A stretch of DNA of 64,000 bases from the NCBI GenBank assembly GCA_016800925.1, contig JABCPU010000093.1, positions 124,001-188,000 of the forward strand. Direction: 5' to 3'. This stretch comes from Suillus spraguei (lineage: Eukaryota > Basidiomycota > Agaricomycetes > Boletales > Suillaceae). The notes beneath the pieces are model-generated. The model saw nothing but the letters and a program-made list of their open reading frames with translations, did not search any database and was not told where the DNA came from. Positions 44,392 through 56,179 of the stretch are shown here, piece by piece; the stretch's first letter is position 1, and each line of letters begins with the position of its first letter. The position numbers were made by a program, and so were the translations under genes.

Positions 44392-47300
44392 ATGACCTCC
44401 GATGTCGAACTCTCCAAAGTCAAGACGTTACTTACTTCAGTTCGCGATACGCCCGTGAATACGGTGGATGGAACAGAAGATATTCTTCAGCCGATATATT
44501 TACATTTGATGAAGATTCCACCATCTGCATCTGATAACACCTACCACTGGTTTTGCAGTCGCGCCGACCAGCTCACCATCGGCGCTGCTACATTTCTACT
44601 GAGGCTCTTTGCGTACGACAGTCCTAGAGTGGATGACTGGAAAAAAAGGTTGAAGTCTTGTCTCTCAGGATGCTGTCAGTGTATCAGAGGGTTTGGGGAG
44701 GTGAAGGTTAGCTCTCGGACAACGTGAGTGTCTCAACGAGACAGTACTTAGAATACCTGTTTTCAACTGATCACCCGCAGCTATTTTGGCGCATTCTCTG
44801 ATGATGTGCTCAAATCATTCTATAGCAAGTTCGATGACTGGGAACTATCGGTGGTCATAGAAGCCCTCGTACGCCTTGGAATAGACTTGTCCAGCTCTAA
44901 ATTGGCTTCCAGAACACCTCAAGAAGTGCCGCAACCTGTGTTATACCACATAGTCTCAAACATGCGCGTCTTTCGCGACCCTCGGGTCTTGTCCTTCATT
45001 CGTGGATGCCCGCCCATTTCAGCCTGGCCGCTGGATTCGCCTCCTCCTGGTTTGTTTGTACTGGTAATGGATGAATACCCTGCTGTTAGACAGTGGGCGA
45101 AGGCGCAAATAATCAAAAGCACCCAGGTCCCAATGTTAGAACACCAGTTCGTTACTGGACACGAATTGGCGCTCCAGGCAGTTATCGATGCTTTGATGCT
45201 ATCTCGCGACGGCGAAGGGACGACGGACAGTGCCATACCACAATCATTCTCCTCCGATGCGAGCGAACTTTGGGCTGGATTCAGCCAAATTCTACGACAT
45301 CTCCCAACAGAAATTCTCGCAAAATCATCTAAAGGATTTGGATATCGAAGAATCGTGACAGGACATCTACACGACATTGGACGACGTGAGTTTGTTTCGT
45401 TCGTTCCATCGATTGTCCAATAAATATGGAATTAGAGTTTTCTGATATCTTAAAGTGTCTGCTCTTCTTGCTCAAGCGTTTAGGCAATCAGTTATGGCAA
45501 GGCGAGGGTCCAGAATATCCCCAGGTCGTTTTCGATGCAATCAAGGACAATCCTTCCTTCAGCGATATGGTGCAGGATCTCAAATCAGCAAGCGAGAAAC
45601 CATGGTTCTTGTCGTGGTTCGGGGAGTATCTAGCAACAATATCCGATTCTGTCATGTATAGGGACGTTCTGGCAAGAATCGTGGATTTTCTATGTGAGGA
45701 ATTACAGCACGAGCGATTTCAGGAAGCACGTCCAGCAGTCATGCATTCCGCTGTCAGAGTTAGTGCTTTCATCTTCCTATCCGAAGTTATGCTGAATGTT
45801 CCTAGTTACTAGCCGCCCAGGTGCGGAAAACCCAGTCGGACGAGACGTCGTCACGTCGTACGGCAGTTTCAGGCGTACTCGACATTCATGCAGAGGTCTT
45901 CATTTCGGTGGCTTTTGGTCGCTTGTACGCAAGTTCGCAGTGGAAAGAAGTTCGCAGCGCTGCTCGTGACCTCATCACGGCGTCTTTGACTCAGGACGCC
46001 AATGAATTTCCAAATCTATTACAACCTCCTGTGAGTTTTTGGCAGGACGCACGAAGGAGTTCCCCGTCTGCGTTATTAGAGAACAAATGTGGAAGAAGAC
46101 ATACGAATCTCTACAAACCAATGACACAGATGGCGTTGTCGCCATCATTGCCATCGTCGCCCAGTTCTCTCACATCGACTTCTTGAACAAAGCTGCGTAC
46201 AAACGTGTTCTTTCGAGCCCACATGCCCAGGCATTTGATGCTATCAATCGATGCCTCAATATTTCCCGAAGCGGATTTCTCGATGTAGTATCCAAGCTAG
46301 CGAACTACAACCAGAGGTCATTCGTTCTTGATGTCCTGGGTCGACCTGGAGTCGCACGTGATGTCATGGTCTTGATGCTATCTCCCATTGAAGACCTCCA
46401 AGGTGCTGCGAAGACGTTTGTTGGTCAAGCATTTGATGTCGACATTCGGATTGATTGCTTCCGTGCCCTTCTTTCCAATCTGTCAGACTCTTCGTTTGAG
46501 GGCGTCTTCAGCTTCCTGGAACGATACATTCACTACGCGCCACAGGTACCGGAGGCTTGCAGTCTTTCTAAATCGCTAGTGCAGTGTCTCACCGATGTCA
46601 TCGAGGTCTTGTGCTCCAGTCCAGACGGACTGTTGCACGACCGCTCATTCCTGCAGTCGAAAGACAAAGAAACGCCTGCAGCGCGAATACCTCGACTGTG
46701 GAACTTGATGACACGGTCCATTACTGTGATATTCAAACGCACGCCTCTCTGGTCAGAGTACTTTGAAATTCCAGACATGACGGTTTGGATGCGAGACGCG
46801 CTCATATTCGGGAGAGATTTAATGGCACAGTGGAGAGTAATGGAGTCTGTCAGCGTCACCGCCACGGATGAATCATCGTCGTTATTAACGGGCAAAGCTC
46901 GAAAACTTTCTCGCATGGGGAAGAACATGATGAACGATCTGCAGCCAGTGCTTACAGAGCTTGCACGGTGGCTGCGGCTTTCTGATGAAGAGCTTCTCCA
47001 TCAGTCCTTTGCACTACTTCAGACGGTTCTCGAATGTTTTCGGACAACTGATATCCCTCCATCGGAAGCTACGCTTACCAAACTGAACAGGCATGTGGAA
47101 TCCTCCCGCAAGGATAAATCCAGCACTTCAAAGACCAAACTTGACGCAAGTCGAATAGCCCAGTTAGAAGACGCGCTGACTTCATTCGAGGAGAAGGAGA
47201 TTGAAGTCGTTTCCGTTGTTCGTGCGCCGCAGGCTCGACCTACCGAGCACCACAAACCTCCCCCGCAGAAGGCACAGGCGGCAGTACGAAAGCAAAGCGA

Positions 47301-50300
47301 TGTCGTTCCTCGGAAACCTGCTGAGAATGACAAACTCAAGCCCGACGTTATGAAGGGCGCGTTTCCCAAGTTCCAGCGGTTATCAACAAGTACATCGACG
47401 AGCATCAGTAGACCACCGACTCTCCCCTCAGCTCCTTCATCGGAATATTCCAGTGATTCTGGATCTGAGGCTGAGGGCATGCAGGGCGGTTTGGTCGCCT
47501 TGGGCAAATTCCAGCGATCACCAAAAGCCAAAGTCAAGAAGTCCACGGAAAGACGCCAAGTGAAGTTGCTGGACATTCAGAACCAAGCCAAGAGTGCGAC
47601 TATGGAGCGTCTCCACCGTCGAGAAGATGCTCGTCGTCGGGCGTTGCGCTTGAAACCAGACACCACCGGACTGCATCGCACTCTCCTCTCTTGGAATTAT
47701 GACCATGATGGTCCTGACCCTCCCACTGTTGGCCAAAAGGTATCATTACTCCACGTTCCCGACACCTTTCAAGACTATCAGCAATATCTCCGAGTTTTTG
47801 AACCCTTGTTACTCCTAGAATGTTGGTCGCAAATTATTCAATCCAAAGAAGACGTACAAGAGGTGTACGATTGTAGAATCACCTCCAAACAGTTCACCGA
47901 TGATTTTGTGGACTTCGACGCAACTATTTCGCAGCCTGTCCAGAAAGACTGGCGGTTGGGAGAGACGGATGTCGTGTTACTCCGTCATCCCGAGGGTAAA
48001 AAGTCGATCATGATGAAGGTTCAGAGTTTTAGGACCACACCGTTTGGGTCGCAGATGGGTCTCCGTTGCTTCATGCATTCCACCATGGGCGACATGGGTC
48101 TGCATATCAACACTGTTTGGAGCCTGAAGAAAGTTTTTAGGTTCGTTTTTCTGTCTGTGTTGCAATAACTGCTTATCGCTCGATAGCTTGAGCACTCTTC
48201 ACCGGGAGTATGGCGCTCTTGTGGCATTGCCCCACTACGATTTCTTTCAAATGATATTAACACCGAAATTGTCTGTTATGCCACCCTTTGAGCAGCGTGA
48301 GGTACAGCACACGATGTCCGCATACAATGTCAATGAGCCACAAGCACGAGCTATAATAGGATCGCTTAAGATAGATGGTTTTGCGCTTATCCAAGGGTAA
48401 GTTCTATCTGGCATCAGACCCCCGAATAAACAATCGCCACAGACCTCCCGGAACTGGAAAGACATCAACCATCTGCGGTCTCGTCGAAGCCTTTCTTCAA
48501 AAGCGTCCACGCACGGTGACGTCCATTCATGTTGGAAAAGCCGCAACCCCTTCAGAGCCCGTGAAGAAAATTCTACTTTGCGCACCTAGCAATGCCGCTA
48601 TTGACGAAATTGCTAGCCGTCTCAAAGAAGGATACAGAGGTCCTCAACGGAAAGCAAGTTCCCTCAAAGTGGTTCGAGTCGGGACAGAAAAAGCTATTGA
48701 TATCAGCGTGAAAGATGTTTCCCTTGACTGCTTGGTGGAACAAAAGCTCAATGGTCAAGCTCCCGACAACACTTCCAAGGACGCGCGTAGCGAAATCAAT
48801 GTACTACGAGCTGAGATCGAGCAGGTTAAGCAGATCAAGCAGCAGAAGTTGGATGAGCTGGCCTCCGTTCGTGACAACAACGCCCGGATGGTGGTCCTAG
48901 AGGAAGAAATCAAGAAACTAAACTCACGACGGATGACTCTGACGCAACAGTTTGACCGGTTGAAAGATAAACAAAAATCGGATTCTAGGACGCTCGATGC
49001 TTTACGGAGGCGCGTCAGGATGGAAGTTCTCCAAGAGGCAGATGTCATTTGTTGCACCTTGTCGGGTGCAGGGCATGAAACGCTCGAACAGCTTGATTTT
49101 GAAATGGTCATCATCGACGAAGCAGCCCAGTCCATCGAGTTGAGCTCGTTGATACCACTAAAGTTTCGTTGTCAAAGATGCATTATGGTCGGTGGTAAGT
49201 AATAATACGCTTTCGTATTCCTGACATCCCATTGAACCTGTTTAGATCCACAACAACTTCCCCCCACAGTTCTGTCTCAGGAGGTAAGCCGAGCTTTAGC
49301 AATACCTGCCGAATATGCGCTGATCATTGTTGAAGGCCTGTAAGTACCGGTATAATCAATCGCTCTTCGTGCGCCTTCAGAAACATCGCCCGGACGCCGT
49401 TCACCTCCTTAGGTATGTCTTCCACCTTGTACTAATGATCTACGCGCTCATGATTTTTAGCATCCAATACCGCATGCACCCTGATATTAGCTGTCTTCCC
49501 AGCAGGATCTTCTACCAGAGCCGACTCGTGGATGGCCCCGACATGGCTGTCAAAACAAAGCAGCCCTGGCATTTGCATCCTAAATTTGGTACATATAGGT
49601 TCTTCAACGTTAACCGGGGGCAAGAAACCTCTACAGCCGGTCGTTCTCTGAAGAACACTACGGAGAGCCAAGTCGCCCTCGCCTTATACGCACGCTTGTG
49701 TAAAGAGTTTACTGGCGTAGACTTTGATTTCCGCGTTGGCATCGTTTCCATGTACCGCGGTCAAGTTATAGAGCTTCAGCGAGCTTTTGAGCAACGGTTT
49801 GGGAGAGATATCAAGGGCAAGGTACACTTCCACACTGTCGATGGATTCCAGGGACAAGAGAAGGATGTTATCATCCTTTCTTGTGTTCGTGCTGGCCCCG
49901 GAGTGCAATCTGTCGGTTTCTTGTCGGGTATAATATTTCGATCTGTATAGTTACAAACAACTAACAGCGTACAGATGTTCGGAGAATGAATGTAGCTATA
50001 ACTCGTGCACGTTCATCTCTCTTCATTCTGGGTCATGCGCCTACTCTCGAGCGAAGCGACGATAACTGGCGCAAAATCGTACAGGACGCTCGTGAAAGGT
50101 CATTACTCACAGAGGTCTGACATCTGTATACTCTGTTGTTAGCCGAACTCACTAAGATGCAGGCGGATGTTAGCTTTTTCACTACCCAAGCTACGAATAC
50201 TCCCGTTCGCCGGCCTCCATCACCACCGAAACCCAAGAAGCATCCAGCCGTGACTTTGCCGCCCAAACCAGATGATTTAGTCACTCCCAAGAGCTACGCT

Positions 50301-50617
50301 GAGTCTAGCCGTCGGCCTCCCCCCTCCAAACCTTCCCAGACGATCGAGGAGCAACCGTCGATGAAAGATCCTCCTGCAAACCTAGCGATTCCCAAGGATG
50401 TTGGTCAGAAGCGTCGTTGGGCTGAAGGTGTGAACGGCGAAAGCGGATCTTCCACCTCCGGACCACGTGAAACCAAGACAATGACAACACAACCACCCCA
50501 AAAACGTTTCAAGAAAGAGAAAGGTAGCATCTTCATACCCAAGAAGAACAAGGTAATGTTTCCTTGGGTTTTGGTGATTGGCGCTCATGATCGCTCTATC
50601 AGCCTGGGAAGTTATAG
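44392..50617 (+). CDS. SEN1: SEN1-type superfamily 1 RNA/DNA helicase
   Basis: The large nuclear helicase that unwinds R-loops and terminates short RNA polymerase II transcripts. The ~900-residue helical N-terminal domain (44392-46900) is followed by a basic, disordered linker with many Ser/Pro. The helicase core has the splice-completed Walker A GPPGTGKTST (48444-48470), DEAAQ (49111-49130), DPQQLPPTVLSQE joined to ACKYRYNQSLFVRLQ, then SIQYRMHPDI (motif IV), VDGFQGQEKDVIILSCVRA (motif V) and DVRRMNVAITRARSSLFILG (motif VI). A coiled region (RAEIEQVKQIKQQKLDELAS) is inserted after motif I, as in SEN1. The C-terminus (50136-50560) is Pro/Lys-rich, with likely nuclear localisation signals. The best end is a short last exon (PGKL, stop 50615-50617) after an intron starting GTAATG. 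The exon join near 46020-46080 is unresolved: the frames differ and no ideal splice pair was found. Confidence 0.87.
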
Positions 50618-50877
50618 ACGATCATCTGATGTTTTGGATATCTTCAATTGTACAAGTAATCCACCTTCAGACCTTTCGAGGATAATATTGGAATCATATA
50701 TATATTTCTACCTCCAACAAGCTGGGAACATAGCGACCTTTCCTGCACTCAGCCCCAGTTAAGTGCTGGACAAGCAGCCCAAGCGTGATAAATTATTGAA
50801 TACATCATATGAATCGTACAATAGAGAATGTAGTATACAAGAAATCCGCTCGCTTGCGGACAGTATTTTTCTTATCT
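50618..50877. other. Intergenic DNA between SEN1 and the Helitron remnant
   Basis: AT-rich, no gene or clear element end seen. The 3' end of the Helitron would be expected here, but I find no convincing hairpin plus CTRR terminus. Confidence 0.3.
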
Positions 50878-52068
50878 CTAAAGCAGTAACAATGTATAAA
50901 TTACATTCGCTCTCTCTTCATTCGTGGGTGACCACAACGTTCGAATGTCGTGTCGGTTTCGGACTCTCGACAGCGCTGTGTACAGTTGAGCACGCGTAAA
51001 TGCATCAGTACGAAGGTCAAGCACGGCGCGTCGGAGCGTGAGACCTTGCGGCTGAGGCCCCAAATCATCTCTCCTCGAGGGAAAAACAGCACATAATGCA
51101 GAGGTTCATAGTGGCGGGATAGAATGTTTAAGAAATATAGCTGAGCACGTCGAATGTCGACTGATCGAAGATTAATTTCTGTCCAATTTGAATTTGCTGC
51201 GTGCAGCAAAGTCACCATTGGATGAGAAGACTTCCAATTCCTGTCGTTTTTGGCGCGAGCGAGGTTGAAATTTTCGCAAGCGATGAACAGATGGATTGAC
51301 AGTGCGGATATCGTCCGTAATGGCTTGAATGACCGTGCCATGAACACCGAACTCTTGAGCTTTCTGCTGTCGCATTCTCTTGTCATATTGAATGGACTGA
51401 TCTTGATGTTCAGTGTCACGAACGAGGGGACAAGTACGGCCAACAATACAGCTGGAAGACCTGCACCACTCTCGGAACTGGACTGCCGGCAGCTGAAAGC
51501 TACCACTGATGCCTATGCCGATGAATGAGAAGTTATTAATGACGCGAAGAAATTCGATGACGTGCCGAAGTCGTATGGGTTCGCCGAATATAGCCTGCAT
51601 TCATGGAGGGAGGGGATGCGAGGCAGGTAATAGTCGTACTCCGTTGGCGCAGCGAAAGGTATTGAACTCCATCGCAAGAAGAGCACTGCAGTGAGGGCAG
51701 CGGTGATTCCAATGTTCCACGTGGAAAGAATGGAGGGTAATTATAAGCAGGATCCACCAAAGTGCGGGACGTTCAACTGTAAGTCGTTGTGCGACGGAGA
51801 ATGGTGATGGTGATGCAGGTGACGATGTTAAAAGGGACAAAGACTCTACTGGCAAGTAACTATCCGCTATGGCCCTCCCGGCATATACCTGTACCCAGGT
51901 TCTAGTCTTTCCATTCAAAAAAGAAGGCAGTGTATGCTCTCCGAGTCGGGTAGTAGAAAAGTCATCCATGCTGAGCAGATCATTGGCAGATACATTATAC
52001 GCGCATACAGTACAACACCCACATTTCAACCATAACTCCTCAGACAATGCCTTTCGCCGATAATATCC
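50878..52068 (-). mobile_element. Helitron remnant, internally deleted
   Basis: On the minus strand the order of a Helitron Rep-helicase protein can be read. About 51640-51700 gives a zinc-binding entry (HRCPHCSALLAMEFNTF, then CANGVRLLPASHPLPP). 51540-51600 gives GEPIRLRHVIEFLRVINNFS in another frame. 51250-51400 gives AITDDIRTVNPSVHRLRKF. 51070-51180 gives DIRRAQLYFLNILSRHYEPL and HYVLFFPRGE, the Helitron-like N region. The sequence then jumps directly to the very end of a PIF1-like helicase: GLTLRRAVLDLRTDAFTRAQ, LYTALSRVRNRHDI (50890-51045). The Rep catalytic HUH centre and most of the helicase are missing, and there are stops and frame changes, so it is non-autonomous. The Helitron call rests on the paired N-region and helicase tail. 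Confidence 0.65.
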
Positions 52069-52085
52069 ACGAGTCCACCACCCGT

Positions 52086-52219
52086 TGTGCCTTCGGCACA
52101 GGAAGCAAAAGGAGTGCTTCGCACTCCTTTTGCTCCCTGGCCAAGGCTTCATCCTAATAATTCTGTTTGCCCAAGGCACAGGAAGGCAAAAAGAGTGCTT
52201 CGCACTCTTTTTGCCTTCC
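52086..52219. other. Three perfect stem-loops with TTC loops (module 1)
   Basis: H1 is TGTGCC-TTC-GGCACA (52086-52100). H2 is a 13-bp perfect stem GCAAAAGGAGTGC around TTC (52105-52133). H3 is an 18-bp perfect stem, GGAAGGCAAAAAGAGTGC around TTC (52181-52219). H2 and H3 share the inner AGTGC-TTC-GCACT core. Equivalent sets lie at about 53992-54125 and 55169-55300. Confidence 0.85.
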
Positions 52220-52537
52220 TGGCCTTGGCTTCATCCCAATAATTCTCTTTTGCCCACACTCTTTTTGGCTTTCTGGCCTTGGCTTCATCCTAATAATTAT
52301 CTTTAATAATGATAATAGATCTTGAAATAAATTATAACTTGAACCAATATTTTGAGAGAAGTAAAAGTACCACATCACCATCTTTGTGATTTTATTGCCC
52401 ATCTCATCCTCATGTCATTGCATTTGATTTTGATTTTTTTTAATTATTTACTGCAAACTATTAACTTGAATAAATCTTTTGTGTCAAGTTTTAATAGGGA
52501 CCAACAGTATTAAGTTGTCACACAACAAAATCATGCA

Positions 52538-52772
52538 AGTGTCCCATCTCCCATCTCCCATCTCCTGTTACTGGTCTCCTGTCTCTCATTTCCTCTTACC
52601 AGTCTGCTATCTCCCATTTTGTGTCTCCCATCTTGTGTCTCCCGTCTTGTGTCTCCCGTCTTGTGTCTCCCATCTCCCATCTCCTGTCTCCCGTCTTGTG
52701 TCTCCCATCTTGTGCCTCCCATCTCCCATCTCCTGTCTCCCATCTCCCATCTCCTGTCTCCTGTCTCCAACT

Positions 52773-52853
<81 letters not shown>

Positions 52854-53359
52854 GTCTCCTGTCTCCCATCTCCCATCTCCCGTCTCCCGTCTCCCGTCTC
52901 CCGTCTCCCATCTCCCATCTCCCATCTCCCATCTCCCATCTCCCATCTCCCATCTCTCATCTCTCCCATCTCCCATCTCCCATCTCCCATCTCCCATCTC
53001 CCATCTCCCATCTCCCATCTCCCATCTCCCATCTCCCATCTCCCATCTCCCATCTCCCATCTCCCATCTCCCATCTCCCATCTCCCATCTCCCATCTCCC
53101 ATCTCCCATCTCCCATCTCCCATCTCCCATCTCCCATCTCCCATCTCCCATCTCCCATCTCCCATCTCCCATCTCCCATCTCCCATCTCCCATTCCCATC
53201 TCCCATCTCCCATCTCCCATCTCCCATCTCCCATCTCCCATCTCCCATCTCCCATCTCCCATCTCCCATCTCCCATCTCCCATCTCCCATCTCCCATCTC
53301 CCATCTCCCATCTCCCATCTCCCATCTCCCCCATCTCCCCATCTCCCCTGTCTCCCATC

Positions 53360-53394
<35 letters not shown>

Positions 53395-53495
53395 TCTCCC
53401 ATCTCCCATCTCTCATCTCCTGTCTCCCCTGTCTCCTGCATATCCCCCATCTCCCATGCCTTCATTCTCTCCTCCCCATGCTCTTCTGTCCCCCC
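52538..53495. repeat. 7-bp minisatellite array 1 (TCTCCCA; G strand TGGGAGA)
   Basis: About 950 bp of 7-bp units. The left third mixes TCTCCCA, TCTCCTG, TCTCCCG and longer TCTTGTG-type units. 52906-53330 is almost pure TCTCCCA, with one shortened unit near 53191. Because 7 is not a multiple of 3, all frames stay open on both strands, giving artefact peptides of the SPISHLP and WEMGDGR kind. The minus strand carries GGG every 7 bp. Confidence 0.92.
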
Positions 53496-53974
53496 ATCTC
53501 TGCATCCTAATGATCATAGCAGCTTTTGAAACAAATAACATAATTTTTCACATGACAAAGTTCATATAATCAATTTAAGAGAAATCTATCAGAAGATTTT
53601 TCCTGAGGGTGGGGGAGGACACTTCCAGCCTCCTTTTTTGCTTTCCACTTTTTTGCACTCCTTTTTGACTTCACTTTTGGCTTCACACTCCCTGGCCTCA
53701 GCTCCATCCTAATAATTTGCTTTTACCCCCCATGGCAGCTAAGCAGTCACGTGACCAAATCACGCAATCACACAATCACACAATGGGACAACAGTCGGCA
53801 CTCGAAAATCACACAATGGGACAACAGTCGGCACTCGAAAAAACCACGCGAGAAATTAAGCGAGCTAACCGAAAAAACGTGGCCTTTAGCGAAAACCACA
53901 TGGCCCTACGCGACGTACGCGAAAGCCACGCGAGCTAGCGAGAACTTTCCCACCCGTTCTCCCTTTCTTCTTAG

Positions 53975-55150
53975 ACGAGTCCACCACCCGTTGTGCCTTC
54001 GGCACAGGAAGCAAAAGGAGTGCTTCGCACTCCTTTTGCTCCCTGGCCAAGGCTTCATCCTAATAATTCTGTTTGCCCAAGGCACAGGAAGGCAAAAAGA
54101 GTGCTTCGCACTCTTTTTGCCTTCCTGGCCTTGGCTTCATCCCAATAATTCTCTTTTGCCCACACTCTTTTTGGCTTTCTGGCCTTGGCTTCATCCTAAT
54201 AATTATCTTTAATAATGATAATAGGTCTTGAAATAAATTATAACTTTAACCAATATTTTGAGAGAAGTAAAAGTACCACATCACCATCTTTGTGAGTTTA
54301 TTGCCCATCTCATCCTCATGTCATTGCAATTTGAATTTGAATTTTTTAAATTATTTACTGCAAACTATTAACTTGAATAAATCTTTTGTGTCAAGTTTTA
54401 ATAGGGGGCAACAGTATTAAGTTGTCACACGACAAAATCATGCAAGTGTCCCATCTCCTGTCTCCCATCTCCTCTTACCAGTCTGCTGTCTCCCATCTTG
54501 TGTCTCCCATCTCCCATCTTGTGTCTCCCATCTCCTGTCTCCCATCTTGTGTCTCCTGTCTCCCATCTCCCGTCTTGTGTCTCCTGTCTTGTGTCTCCCG
54601 TCTCCCATCTCCCATCTCCCATCTCCTGTCTCCCATCTCCCATCTCCCATCTCCCATCTCCCATCTCCCATCTCCCATCTCCCATCTCCCATCTCCCATC
54701 TCCCATCTCTCCCATCTCCCATCTTCCCATCTCCATCTCCCATCTCCCGTCTCCCGTCTCCCGTCTCCCGTCTCCCATCTCCCGTCTCCCGTCTCCCGTC
54801 TCCCGTCTCCCATCTCCCACCTCCTGTCTTCCATCTCCCACCTCCCGTGGCTTCACTTTTGGCTTCACACTCCCTTTGGCTCCATCCTAATAATTTGGTT
54901 TTACCCCAGCTTCAGACAACCCATGGCAAATTCCACCAGCTGCGCAGTCACGTGACCAAATCACGCAATCACGCATCACGTCACGCAATCATACAATGGG
55001 ACAACTGTGTCGGCACTTGAAAAAAACCACGCGAGAAATTTCCAAAAAGGTGTTAAGCGAAATAACCGAGCTAAGCGTTCCCATGTGGCCTTTAGCGAAA
55101 GCCATGTGAGCTAGCGAGCACATTCCCACCTTTCCCCCCTTACTTTATAG
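53975..55150 (+). mobile_element. Hairpin/minisatellite module 2
   Basis: Same order as module 1, with the same hairpins (H2 at about 54011-54039, H3 at 54087-54125), the same AT-rich left part and a shorter array. Its right flank (TTTGGTTTTACCCCAGCTTC, then CATGGCAAATTCC, CACGCAATCATACAATGGGA and a CCCCCCTTACTTTATAG end) is nearly identical to that of module 3 and only partly like module 1. The end-to-start junction TTTATAG|ACGAGTCC shows direct head-to-tail joining. Confidence 0.6.
54446..54850. repeat. 7-bp minisatellite array 2
   Basis: About 400 bp of the same 7-bp family. TCTTGTG-type units lie to the left, a pure TCTCCCA block at about 54600-54710, and TCTCCCG units at about 54750-54810. 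Confidence 0.9.
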
Positions 55151-56124
55151 ACGAGTCCACCACCCGTTGTGCCTTTGGCACAGGAAGCAAAAGGAGTGCT
55201 TCGCACTCCTTTTGCTCCCTGGCCTTGGCTTCATCCTAATAATTCTGTTTGCCCAAGCACAGGAAGGCAAAAAGAGTGCTTCGCACTCTTTTTGCCTTCC
55301 TGGCCTTGGCTTCATCCCAATAATTCTCTTTTGCCCACACTCTTTTTGGCTTTCTGGCCTTGGCTTCATCCTAATAATTATCTTTAATAATGATAATAGG
55401 TCTTGAAATAAATTATAACCTGTACCAATATTTTGACAGAAGTAGAAGTACCACATCACCATCTTTGTGAGTTTATATTGCCCATCTCATCCTCATGTCA
55501 TTGCATTTGATTTTGATTTTTTAAAATTATTTACTGCAAACTATTAACTTGAATAAATCTTTTGTGTCAAGTTTTAATAGGGACCAACAGTATTAAGTTG
55601 TCACACAACAAAATCATGCAAGTGTCCCATCTCCCATCTCCCATCTCCCATCTCCCATCTCCCATCTCCCATCTCCCATCTCCCATCTCCCATCTCCCAT
55701 CTCCCATCTCCCATCTCCCATCTCCCATCTCCCATCTCCCATCTCCCATCTCCCATCTCCATCTCCCATCTCCCATCTCCATCTCCCATCTCCTGTTACT
55801 GGTCTCCTGTCTCTCATTTCCTCTTACCAGTCTGCTGTCTCCCATCTTGTGTCTCCCATCTCCTGTCTCCCAATCTCCTGTCTCCCATCTTGTGTCTCCC
55901 ATCTCCTGTCTCCCATCTTGTGTCTCCCATCTTGTGTCTCTCATCTTTTGTCTCCTGTCTTGTGTCTCCCATCTTGTGTCTCCCATCTCCCATCTCCTGT
56001 CTCCTGTCTTGTGTCTCCCGTCTTGTGTCTCCCATCTCCCTTCTTGTGTCTCCCATCTCCCTTCTTGTGTCTCCCATCTCCCTTCTTGTGTCTCCCATCT
56101 CCCGTCTCCCATCTCCCATCTTCC

Positions 56125-56179
<55 letters not shown>

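Larger units (their letters stand above)
52069..53974 (+). mobile_element. Hairpin/minisatellite module 1 (of 3, head to tail)
   Basis: Starts ACGAGTCCACCACCCG and ends at the next such start. Order of parts: hairpins H1 (52086-52100), H2 (52105-52133) and H3 (52181-52219); threefold repeat of CTGGCCTTGGCTTCATCC with TAATAATT; an AT-rich segment with CAAACTATTAACTTGAATAA; the 7-bp array (52538-53495); then a right flank with TCCATCCTAATAATTTG, CACGTGACC and two direct copies of ACAATGGGACAACAGTCGGC. No transposase is encoded, and every long frame is a product of the array. It abuts the upstream (5') side of the Helitron remnant. The class is unknown: non-autonomous Helitron ends, a structured satellite unit and a SINE-like unit are all possible. 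Confidence 0.6.

Noticed and set aside
48368..49202. Separate helicase genes in place of one SEN1
   Set aside because: Walker A, DEAAQ and motifs IV-VI join across ordinary short introns into one SEN1-like order, so splitting the locus is not needed.
52530..53500. Interstitial telomere repeat
   Set aside because: The unit is TGGGAGA (7 bp), not TTAGGG, and shows no change toward the fungal telomere sequence.
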